Assembly: GCA_021307325.1 (NCBI GenBank)
Contig: CP089931.1
Coordinates: 396,979-460,978, forward strand
Reading direction: 5' to 3'
Origin: Peptoniphilus sp. GNH
Lineage (GTDB): Bacteria; Bacillota; Clostridia; Tissierellales; Peptoniphilaceae
Length of the DNA: 64,000 nucleotides
The notes beneath the pieces are model-generated. The model saw only the letters and a program-made list of their open reading frames with translations. It made no database searches and was not told where the DNA came from. Made by a program: the position numbers and the translations under genes. This document shows positions 56,855-64,000 of the stretch, one piece after another; position 1 is the stretch's first letter, and every line of letters begins with the position of its first letter.

Positions 56855-58095
56855 TTTAGAGGATTGCGATTTTCCTCAAGTTTCTTCTTAAAAAAGTTAA
56901 ATAATATTATTATTACGCTGACAGCTGGAACACTGAGAATCAAACCTGCCACACCAAAAATTCCACCACCAATTAAAATCGAAAGTAAAATTACAATAGG
57001 ATGAAGACCTGTGGAAGAACCTATTAGCTTAGCTGCCAAAATATTATTTTCAGCCCATTGAATCAAAACAAAGAAAACACCAACTATCAAAGCCTTTATA
57101 GGTGAATCCATTGCTGCAAATAAAATAGCCGGCACAAATGCAATAAAAGGTCCAATATAAGGTATGATATCAGCGATAATTGTTATAATGCCTATTACAA
57201 TAGCGAAATTTACTCCGCATATTAGTAATACAATTCCTGTTGCAACTCCAACAAAAACCGCCATCAAAAGCCTTCCCTTTACAAAGTCCATAAGCGCATC
57301 ATTTATACTAGATCCTAAAAAGCTTGCATCTTTCCTGTATTTTGGTGGTATTACTTGCTTCATTTTGGATACTATTAAATCCTTATCCAAGACAAAATAA
57401 AAAGTCAATACTAGAGCAAGACAAAACTTTATAAATCCATTGGCTATACTGGAAAATTTTTGAGGCAAAGTTTCTATATAGGCTACAATATTTTTCGAAA
57501 ATTTAATCAAAAATTGTTCAAAAGACTGCATCACTTCGCCCACTGGGTCATATTCAGATGCTGCGGATTTTCCAATTCCTTTAGATATGCTCTCTCTTAC
57601 ATTGTTTAAAAAAGAATCCAACTTATCTGACCACCCAGAAACCATGGACGGCAGATTTGCAAACAACTTAGAAAATTCTTCCAAAGTCTTTGGGACAACT
57701 ATAAAGGCCAGTAAAGAAATTATAAATATTGAACCGACATAGACAATTACCAATCCAAAAATCCTTTTTACGCCTTTTTTTTCTAAAAAATTTACAAGCG
57801 GATTTATAACATAAGCCAGAATTGCCGCCAAAACGACAGCCCAAAGAGCGTCACCTAAAATTGGAAATCTTTTGAAAATAATAACAACTATATATAACGA
57901 CACCAAGCATACTACGAATTTAATTCCCAATTTTAAATCTACATGAATTCTTCTATCTCTATCTATGTGCCTATTTCCTATATTTATGAGGTAATAAATA
58001 ATAAGAAACAATAGAACTGTAAAAAGGATAGAGGTAGCAAGGGCAAAGAAACTGCTAGTTTTCACAGTATCAATTATCAATTGTCCATCTCTCAT
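56851..58095 (-). CDS. AI-2E family transporter (YdiK/PerM-like membrane protein)
   Basis: 414 residues with about eight membrane helices: one or two at the N-terminus, the central pair around 70-130, and a C-terminal group containing GIITIIADIIPYIGPFIAF and GSSTGLHPIVILLSILIGG. The last two stretches are hallmarks of the AI-2E/PerM family. Known members export autoinducer-2 or act as Na+/H+ antiporters, so the substrate is open. It overlaps iscS by four bases. Confidence 0.88.
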   Translation of the reverse strand: MRDGQLIIDTVKTSSFFALATSILFTVLLFLIIYYLINIGNRHIDRDRRIHVDLKLGIKFVVCLVSLYIVVIIFKRFPILGDALWAVVLAAILAYVINPLVNFLEKKGVKRIFGLVIVYVGSIFIISLLAFIVVPKTLEEFSKLFANLPSMVSGWSDKLDSFLNNVRESISKGIGKSAASEYDPVGEVMQSFEQFLIKFSKNIVAYIETLPQKFSSIANGFIKFCLALVLTFYFVLDKDLIVSKMKQVIPPKYRKDASFLGSSINDALMDFVKGRLLMAVFVGVATGIVLLICGVNFAIVIGIITIIADIIPYIGPFIAFVPAILFAAMDSPIKALIVGVFFVLIQWAENNILAAKLIGSSTGLHPIVILLSILIGGGIFGVAGLILSVPAVSVIIILFNFFKKKLEENRNPLN

Positions 58096-59231
58096 ACTAC
58101 TTCCTCATTTCTTAATTTCTTTACTATTGAGCTGAGTTTTTCAATAAAGATATCAAGCTCTTTTTGTGTGTTAAATTGGCTTATAGAAACACGAATAGAT
58201 GAATTGGCCTCTTCATCACTCAAGCCTATTGCCTTTAGAGCTTTTGATGGACTTAGAGATCCTGAAGCACAGGCGCTCCCAGCGGATATGCAAATATCCT
58301 CCATTGATAAAAGAGTCAATACTTGTTGCTTATCTACTCCTTTTATACTTATGTTGGAAATACTAGGAATGCGTGGTGCATCTTCGCAATTAATCTTTAT
58401 CCCAGTCAATTTTTCTTTTAAAGATTTTTCTAAATACTTATGCAAATTATAAACTTTTTTAATGACTTCTTGCAAATTTTTATTTTTTTGTTCAAGTGCG
58501 ACACTAAGAGCGCAGATTAAAGCCACATTCTCAGTGCCAGCCCTAAGTTCCAACTCTTGTGGTCCGCCATTAATCAGGGGAAGAATTGACTCTCTGTCTT
58601 TTACTAAAAGAAGGCCTATTCCTTTTGGTCCATGTAGCTTATGTCCAGATATCGAATAAAAATCCAGATTTGACTTTTTAAAATCTGATTTCACCCATGG
58701 CTCAGCTTGGACACCGTCTGAGTGGAGTAAAATATTATTATTTCTAGAAAGAATAGACAAGTCCTCCAAATTTTGGATAGTCCCTAGTTCATTGTTGACA
58801 CTCATAAGAGATATTAAAAAAGTATCTTCTCTGATTTCTTTTTCAATATCTTTTATTTCTATAATGCCATGCTCGTTTGGATTTACTAAACTTACTTCAA
58901 ATCCTTGGCTTTCCAAAAATTTCAAGGAATTTAAAACTGCCGGATGTTCAAAAGACGAAGATATTATGTGTCCTCTTTTTTTCTTAAAAGCTACACCCTT
59001 AAGAGCCCAATTATCTGACTCACTACCTCCAGATGTAAATATAATTTGCTCTGGATTAGCATTTAGTAGTTCGGCTATTTTAAATCTAGATAATTCAATA
59101 AGTTCTTTTGCCTTTTGCCCAAGCTTATGAGCAGATGAAGGATTTCCATAAATATCCTTGTATATTCTCATCATTTCGTCTAAGACTTCGCCGCTTATCT
59201 GTGTGGTTGCACTATTATCTAAATAAATCAT
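58092..59231 (-). CDS. iscS: Cysteine desulfurase, IscS/NifS type
   Basis: 379 residues from the ATG at 59231 (a TTG at 59237 is possible). PLP-enzyme motifs: YLDNSATTQ, SGGSESDNWALKG, the Lys in SISGHKLHGPKG, and the catalytic Cys loop SAGSACASGS. The long Cys loop marks it as a group I enzyme, distinct from the SufS upstream. It follows the Rrf2 regulator. In Firmicutes such NifS-like proteins often serve tRNA thiolation, but no thiolase gene is adjacent. Confidence 0.92.
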   Translation of the reverse strand: MIYLDNSATTQISGEVLDEMMRIYKDIYGNPSSAHKLGQKAKELIELSRFKIAELLNANPEQIIFTSGGSESDNWALKGVAFKKKRGHIISSSFEHPAVLNSLKFLESQGFEVSLVNPNEHGIIEIKDIEKEIREDTFLISLMSVNNELGTIQNLEDLSILSRNNNILLHSDGVQAEPWVKSDFKKSNLDFYSISGHKLHGPKGIGLLLVKDRESILPLINGGPQELELRAGTENVALICALSVALEQKNKNLQEVIKKVYNLHKYLEKSLKEKLTGIKINCEDAPRIPSISNISIKGVDKQQVLTLLSMEDICISAGSACASGSLSPSKALKAIGLSDEEANSSIRVSISQFNTQKELDIFIEKLSSIVKKLRNEEVV

Positions 59232-59237
59232 AGGCAA

Positions 59238-59627
59238 TCACATATCAGCAAGAGTCATAGAGTCAAAAACCGCCTCTAATTTAACTTGAATCTTATCCAA
59301 AATATCCTTTGTGGCGCAGTCCCCCATTTTGTTGCAATCAGATTCTTTGTTGCAACAAGACAATTCTATTTCTCCTTCTAGAGCATTTAGAATGTCTCCG
59401 ATTTTTATTTCCTTGGGGTCTTTAGTTAAAAGGTATCCACCTCCTGCTCCTCTTACTCCTTCAACCAATCCTTTTTTTCTCAAAAGCATAAAAAGTTGTT
59501 CGAGATATAACTCTGATAAATTCTCCTTTTCTGCTATGGCTTTAAGCGAGGTAGGTCCTTTGCCATAATTTTCCCCAAGCCTATACATGGCCATGAGTCC
59601 ATACCTACCCTTTGTTGAAAGTTTCAT
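59238..59627 (-). CDS. iscR: Rrf2 family regulator, IscR-like
   Basis: 129 residues from the ATG at 59627, preceded by GGGGG; the longer frame is not supported. The N-terminal winged helix is MKLSTKGRYGLMAMYRLG with LYLEQLFMLLRKKGLVEGVRG. The C-terminal half contains the cluster cysteines ELSCCNKESDCNKMGDC. An Fe-S-sensing repressor of Suf/Isc genes is the expected role. It lies inside the operon, after sufU, so feedback control is plausible though no operator is visible here. Confidence 0.88.
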   Translation of the reverse strand: MKLSTKGRYGLMAMYRLGENYGKGPTSLKAIAEKENLSELYLEQLFMLLRKKGLVEGVRGAGGGYLLTKDPKEIKIGDILNALEGEIELSCCNKESDCNKMGDCATKDILDKIQVKLEAVFDSMTLADM

Positions 59628-59635
59628 AATTCCCC

Positions 59636-60073
59636 CTAATCTTTTTTGCTGTTTTCCAATATGCTTTTTAGGGTATACCACGGGAGCACAGCGCATTTAA
59701 CTCTAGCAGGCAAATTTTTTACACTTTCAAAAACTAAGGCATCCCCTAGTAATTCTTCCTGTTCCTCACTAAGTTCTTCTCCCTTTATCATTCCTATAAA
59801 TAAGTCGCATAGCTTAATAGCCTTGTCTCTTGGAAGTTTCTTAACAGTATCAATCATTACAGATGTGGAAGCTTGAGATATTGCACATCCTACACCAGAG
59901 TATGCAAGATCTTGAATTTTATCATTTTCCAAATCCATTTGTAGTGTTATCTCATCTCCACAAGATGGATTATGCCCCAATTCTTCATGAGTAAAATGTT
60001 CCAAAGTCTTTCTATTTTTAGAATTTCTTGATTCTTCTAAAATAAATTGCGTATATATGTCATTTATAGACAT
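59636..60073 (-). CDS. sufU: Fe-S assembly sulfur-transfer protein SufU
   Basis: 145 residues. The three Cys ligands and the Asp of the zinc-bound SufU/IscU fold are seen in NPSCGDEITL, SGVGCAISQAS and ARVKCAVLPW. SufU accepts persulfide from SufS by zinc-ligand swapping in Gram-positive bacteria. It overlaps sufS by 10 bases. Confidence 0.94.
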   Translation of the reverse strand: MSINDIYTQFILEESRNSKNRKTLEHFTHEELGHNPSCGDEITLQMDLENDKIQDLAYSGVGCAISQASTSVMIDTVKKLPRDKAIKLCDLFIGMIKGEELSEEQEELLGDALVFESVKNLPARVKCAVLPWYTLKSILENSKKD

Positions 60074-61308
60074 CCCATCACCTTCCCCACTCTTATTAAA
60101 GCTTCCACGAGTCTATCTACTTCTTCTCTTGTGTTATATACACAAAATGATGCTCGACAAGACGAATTAATGCCCAAAAACCTATGAAGAGGTTGGGCAC
60201 AATGATGCCCAGATCTTATAGCCACCTTGTAGCTATCCAAGATTGACGCAACATCATGAGGATGTACCCCGTCAAAATTAAAAGTTACTAATGATGTTCT
60301 ATTCTTTTTTGGACTTGAATAAATTTTCAAAAATCCCAAATCGCTTATTTTTTCAAAGGCATAATCAGTAATCGATTTTTCATATTCTTCTATCTTTTCG
60401 ATTCCGATAGAATTTATAAAATCAATTGCCGCAGAAAGTGATTTTACTCCGCCTACATTTTGCGTTCCTGCTTCAAACCTCTGTGGAGACTCTAAGAAAC
60501 TAGCCTTATCTTCATATACATATTCAATCATATCTCCGCCATAATTAAATGGAGGTATAGAATTTAAAATATTTTCTTTGCAATACAAGACGCCAATTCC
60601 CAAATATGAATACATCTTATGACCCGAAAATACAAAGGCATCACAGTCCAAATCTTTTATATCTACCTTGTGATGCGGCACATACTGTGCTCCATCAACT
60701 ATTATAAAAGCTTTGGGGGCATGCTTTCTTACATAAGATATTATCTTTTTTAAATTTGGGATAGTCCCTGCAACATTTGATGCGGCAGTTATTGTAAATA
60801 TTTTACATTTTTCAGTCACTTTGTTTTCAATTTCAGAATCTTCAATCTGCTTGTCTTCATTGATGTAAAGATAGGATAATTTTGCCCCAGTCTTTTCAGC
60901 AACAAATTGCCAAGTGACAAGATTTGAATGATGCTCCATTATACTAAGCACAATCTCATCATCTTTTTTGAGATTTGAAAGTCCATAAGTATATGCCAAG
61001 AGATTCAGTGACTCCGTTGCATTTCTAGTAAAAACAATCTCTGATGCCTTATCGGCTCCTATAAAGTTCTTTATTTTTTCTCTAGTTGATTCATAGATGT
61101 CAGTTGCCACATTCGCAAAATAATGTGCTCCTCTATGAGGATTTCCATTTTCTATTCTATAAAATTTATTAACCTCTTCTATTACAGATTTAGGCTTTTG
61201 AGTGGTTGCTCCGTTATCGAAATATACATAGTCACTGCCTGGATAATCACTATTTAAAAATGGAAACTCTTTTCTTATTTCTAGTATTTCATTTTTACTA
61301 AGCATCAT
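60064..61308 (-). CDS. sufS: Cysteine desulfurase SufS
   Basis: 414 residues, group II. It has YFDNGATTQKPKSVIE, the PLP Lys in FSGHKMYSYLGIGVLY, and the catalytic Cys in IRSGHHCAQPLHRFLG with RASFCVYNTREEVD. It supplies sulfur to SufU and the SufBCD scaffold. It overlaps sufD by four bases. Confidence 0.96.
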   Translation of the reverse strand: MMLSKNEILEIRKEFPFLNSDYPGSDYVYFDNGATTQKPKSVIEEVNKFYRIENGNPHRGAHYFANVATDIYESTREKIKNFIGADKASEIVFTRNATESLNLLAYTYGLSNLKKDDEIVLSIMEHHSNLVTWQFVAEKTGAKLSYLYINEDKQIEDSEIENKVTEKCKIFTITAASNVAGTIPNLKKIISYVRKHAPKAFIIVDGAQYVPHHKVDIKDLDCDAFVFSGHKMYSYLGIGVLYCKENILNSIPPFNYGGDMIEYVYEDKASFLESPQRFEAGTQNVGGVKSLSAAIDFINSIGIEKIEEYEKSITDYAFEKISDLGFLKIYSSPKKNRTSLVTFNFDGVHPHDVASILDSYKVAIRSGHHCAQPLHRFLGINSSCRASFCVYNTREEVDRLVEALIRVGKVMGCL

Positions 61309-62312
61309 AACCTGCTCTCTATATAATTAATTATTTCATCTCTAAGCTCTTGTGTAGGCATTTCTTCTATCGTTGCCGAAAATTTAGATTCTATGACAAG
61401 AGTCGTTGCTTCTTTTATGTCATAACCTCTGCTCATTATATAAAATAGTAAATCCTTGTCCATTTTTCCGGCACTTGCTGCATGATTGCCCTCAACATCA
61501 TCTTCACCTGCCAATAGTATTGGTAGAGATAGGGCCTTCACATCGTCAGATAACAAAAGAGTATACTCTTCTTCATTGCCTATACTCATGCTAGAACCCT
61601 TTTTAAAATCTAGATTTGATTTTAGGCTCTTATAAGCTTTATCCACCAAGGCACCATTTACTCTGATATCTGATTTAGTCTTTACTCCATGGTGTTGAGC
61701 CTCATATATAAAATCAAGTTTGGAGTTTCCACTACCAAAGTAGATTGAATCTAAGTCTGAAGATGCCTTTTCACCTTTTAAAAAGTTTTTATAATTTAAA
61801 ACCAAATTTCCTGCTGTCAATTCAACTTGGTTGATTTTGACAGTGGCATTTTCTTTTTCGCAAACTGCGATGGTTTCAAAAGAGTTTTGCATATCATTGT
61901 CAAACCTGAGTAATCTCAAGTTTACTTTAGAGTTTTTCTTAGCCAAGACTCTTATTACGGTATTTCTGTCACATCTTTTTTTAGAATTTCCTCTTATTAG
62001 TACTGTGACTTCAAGTTTGCTGCCTTCTTCTGCAACTAAATCATACCATTGATTTATTATATCTTGATCTTCATTATATTCTATAATTCCGAAATCTCTA
62101 TCTTCACATTCACCGCTTTTTAGTATTCTATAATCGTGATTATTTTGAATATTAAAATCCAAAATTTCTTTAGAAACACCATAATCAAGAGCGGTGAACT
62201 CTTCCATTTTTTCTATATTCGCCCTTTTTCCATTAACTTTCGGAAAATCAACATCAATTCGATTGACTCCTAGCCAGGAAAAAGTTTTAAAAGAAATATT
62301 ATTCCCTTGCAT
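61305..62312 (-). CDS. sufD: Fe-S assembly scaffold subunit SufD (short form)
   Basis: 335 residues, markedly shorter than the 420-440 usual for SufD. The beta-helix core and the C-terminal KMDKDLLFYIMSRGYDIKEATTLV block are present (residues 282-305), but the helical N-terminal domain is reduced. Position between sufB and sufS supports the call. GGTGG precedes the ATG at 62312 and no upstream extension is possible without running into sufB, so the shortness looks genuine. Confidence 0.88.
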   Translation of the reverse strand: MQGNNISFKTFSWLGVNRIDVDFPKVNGKRANIEKMEEFTALDYGVSKEILDFNIQNNHDYRILKSGECEDRDFGIIEYNEDQDIINQWYDLVAEEGSKLEVTVLIRGNSKKRCDRNTVIRVLAKKNSKVNLRLLRFDNDMQNSFETIAVCEKENATVKINQVELTAGNLVLNYKNFLKGEKASSDLDSIYFGSGNSKLDFIYEAQHHGVKTKSDIRVNGALVDKAYKSLKSNLDFKKGSSMSIGNEEEYTLLLSDDVKALSLPILLAGEDDVEGNHAASAGKMDKDLLFYIMSRGYDIKEATTLVIESKFSATIEEMPTQELRDEIINYIESRL

Positions 62313-62319
62313 TTTCCAC

Positions 62320-63732
62320 CTAACCTATACTTCCAACTAATTCCAAATTTATTAAATTGTTCATCTCTACCGCATATTCGAGAGGAAGCTCTTTTGCAAT
62401 CGGCTCTGCAAATCCCCTAACTACAAGCGATCTAGCTTCTTCTTCATCAATTCCTCTGGACATCAAATAAAATATTACATCATCCGAGATTCTTCCTATC
62501 TTAGCTTCGTGTCCCAAATCCACATTTGGATTTTTTATATTTATTGCAGGAATTGTGTCAGATCTTGACAAATTATCCAGCATCAAGGACTCACATGATG
62601 TTGTAGATTTACAATTCTTGGCATCTGGAGCTACCTCTGTTAGTCCTCTGTAAACAGAAATTCCCCCGCCTTTCGAAATCGACTTTGAATTTATAGTCGA
62701 TGTCGTATTGGATGCTGCATGCACTACTTGAGCGCCAGTATCTATGTTTTGACCAGCACCAGCAAATGAGATGCCTGTATATTCACTTTGGGCTCCTTCT
62801 CCAACTAAGATTGAAGCAGGATAAAGCATGGATACTTTTGAACCAAATGAGCCTGAAATCCATTCAATCCTGCCATTTTTTTCTACTATGGCCCTCTTGG
62901 TGTTTAAGTTATACATATTCCTTGACCAATTTTCAATAGTAGAATATCTAAGCGTAGCATTTTCGCCTATAAAAAGTTCAACGGCACCAGCGTGAAGATT
63001 AATCATGTTGTATTTAGGCGCCGAACAACCTTCAATAAAGTGACAATAAGCGTCATCTTCAATTATTATTAAAGTGTGCTCAAATTGACCTGCTCCAGGA
63101 GCATTCAAACGAAAGTATGATTGCAAAGGTATGTCAACTCTGACGCCCTTTGGAACATACACAAATGAGCCGCCAGACCAAACCGCATAATGAAGTGCGG
63201 CGTATCTGTGAAGAGTTGGTTTTATGCACTTTGAAAAATATTTCTTATATATATCTTCATACTCTCTAAGACCAGTTTCAAAATCTGTATATACTACTCC
63301 TTGGTCTATTAAATGTTGTTGAATATTGTGGTAGACAACTTCAGAGTCGTATTGGGCTCCTACACCTGATAACATAGATTCTTTTTCAGCTTCAGGTATT
63401 CCCAAGGCATCAAATGTGTCTCTTATTTCTTTTGGTACCTTCTTCCAATCATCTGAAAGGTTGGCTTTTGGCCTTATATAAGTAGTTATTTGATCCATGT
63501 CTACTTCTGATAAGTCCGGACCCCATTCGGGATTTTTTGAATTGTTAAATATCTTTAGAGCTTCAAGTCTTTTTTCTAACATCCATGTTGGTTCATTTTT
63601 TTCTTTGGAAATTTGTCTTACAATTTCTTCTGTGAGACCTTTTTCAGTCTTGGTAGTGTAAGTAAATTCATTTTTTATATCATAGACGCCTCTATCCATT
63701 TCTTCGATTTGAGTTTTTTCTCTTAGATTCAT
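62320..63732 (-). CDS. sufB: Fe-S assembly scaffold subunit SufB
   Basis: 470 residues, normal length. It has YVPKGVRVDIPLQSYFR, IIEDDAYCHFIEGCSAP, SKSISKGGGISVYRGL, the conserved Cys in NCKSTTSCESLMLD, and VIFYLMSRGIDEEEARSLVV. SufB is the scaffold on which the cluster is built, together with SufC and SufD. Confidence 0.97.
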   Translation of the reverse strand: MNLREKTQIEEMDRGVYDIKNEFTYTTKTEKGLTEEIVRQISKEKNEPTWMLEKRLEALKIFNNSKNPEWGPDLSEVDMDQITTYIRPKANLSDDWKKVPKEIRDTFDALGIPEAEKESMLSGVGAQYDSEVVYHNIQQHLIDQGVVYTDFETGLREYEDIYKKYFSKCIKPTLHRYAALHYAVWSGGSFVYVPKGVRVDIPLQSYFRLNAPGAGQFEHTLIIIEDDAYCHFIEGCSAPKYNMINLHAGAVELFIGENATLRYSTIENWSRNMYNLNTKRAIVEKNGRIEWISGSFGSKVSMLYPASILVGEGAQSEYTGISFAGAGQNIDTGAQVVHAASNTTSTINSKSISKGGGISVYRGLTEVAPDAKNCKSTTSCESLMLDNLSRSDTIPAINIKNPNVDLGHEAKIGRISDDVIFYLMSRGIDEEEARSLVVRGFAEPIAKELPLEYAVEMNNLINLELVGSIG

Positions 63733-63733
63733 G

Positions 63734-64000
63734 TCAGTTCACTCCCTTACGAAGCCAAGCAAATCCCTCATCTTCAATTCTATTAGCAATAGATTCATCG
63801 CCATTTATAACAATCTGTCCATTAATTATTACATGCACATGGTCTGGTTTAAGAGCTCTAATCAACTCTCTATGGTGAGTTATTATGATTACAGATTTGT
63901 TCTCATCCAAATATTCTTTTATTCCCTCTGAAACTATTCTGGTAGCATCGACATCTAAGCCTGAATCAGTTTCATCCAAAATCGCCAACTTAGGATTCAA
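63734..64000 (-). CDS. sufC: Fe-S assembly ATPase SufC (C-terminal part; 5' end outside window)
   Basis: 88 codons, open at the window edge. Walker B LAILDETDSGLDVDATRIV, switch His IIIITHHREL and the C-terminal HVIINGQIVINGDESIA are those of the SufC ABC ATPase. The Walker A and signature motifs lie outside. It is the first visible gene of the suf operon, and its stop is one base before the sufB start. Confidence 0.95.
   Translation of the reverse strand: MNPKLAILDETDSGLDVDATRIVSEGIKEYLDENKSVIIITHHRELIRALKPDHVHVIINGQIVINGDESIANRIEDEGFAWLRKGVN

Overview
The window reads as an ordinary chromosome segment of a low-GC Gram-positive anaerobe. The gene set (RNase Y, SepF/YlmE/YlmH, SufU, FloA, IreB, HemZ, SCIFF peptide with its radical SAM maturase, an SLH-anchored surface protein, no sporulation genes apart from a SpoIID-like one) fits Clostridia/Tissierellia, and best the anaerobic cocci of the Peptoniphilaceae. 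That placement is inference from gene content, not a database match. All of the roughly 60 genes lie on the minus strand, so transcription runs from high to low coordinates.

Layout in the direction of transcription. (1) 64000-56851: the iron-sulfur operon sufC(partial)-sufB-sufD-sufS-sufU, an IscR-type regulator, a second cysteine desulfurase (iscS) and an AI-2E-type membrane protein. (2) 56854-50896: alaS behind a near-consensus promoter, ireB, rpsU with its own promoter, yqeY, nfeD, floA and a small membrane-anchored protein, closed by a strong terminator. (3) 50600-43209: a 2433-codon surface-protein gene with a signal peptide, collagen-adhesin/pilin-like repeats and three SLH motifs, cut by one in-frame TAA at 44386-44388 so that the SLH anchor is separated from the adhesin. 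(4) 43010-34976: an unknown gene, ruvC-ruvA-ruvB, a SpoIID-domain protein, queA, tgt, yajC, the 48-residue SCIFF precursor scfA and its maturase scfB. (5) 34794-23217: recJ, relA, an MBL hydrolase, hemZ, a divergent MurE-like ligase, aspS, rseC and two unknown coiled-coil envelope proteins. (6) 23161-15744: der, plsY, gpsA, an HlyD-like protein, ylmE, sepF, ylmH, lspA and rluD. (7) 15639-13657: an HD hydrolase and a flavoprotein. (8) 13611-4660: ftsK, rimO, pgsA, pncC/cinA, recA, an Mre11/SbcD-like nuclease and a Rad50/SbcC-like ATPase split over three genes. (9) 4663-1: rny from a strong promoter with a hairpin at its 5' end, a Xer recombinase, phoH, ybeY and the start of dgkA.

Genes are tightly packed, often overlapping by 4-14 bases, with many TTG starts. 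DNA repair and recombination is well represented (recA, Mre11/Rad50-like, ruvABC, recJ, ftsK, xer), as are RNA maturation and turnover (rny, ybeY, phoH, tgt, queA, rluD, rimO) and cell envelope/division (murE-like, lspA, plsY, pgsA, sepF, ftsK, floA). No tRNA, rRNA, CRISPR array, insertion sequence or prophage was seen. Points most worth following up are the nonsense-split surface protein, the scfA gene with an attenuator-like terminator whose stem overlaps its stop codon, the three-piece Rad50, the MurE-like ligase lacking the family's signature residues, and the RNA structures at the 5' ends of rny and the surface-protein gene.
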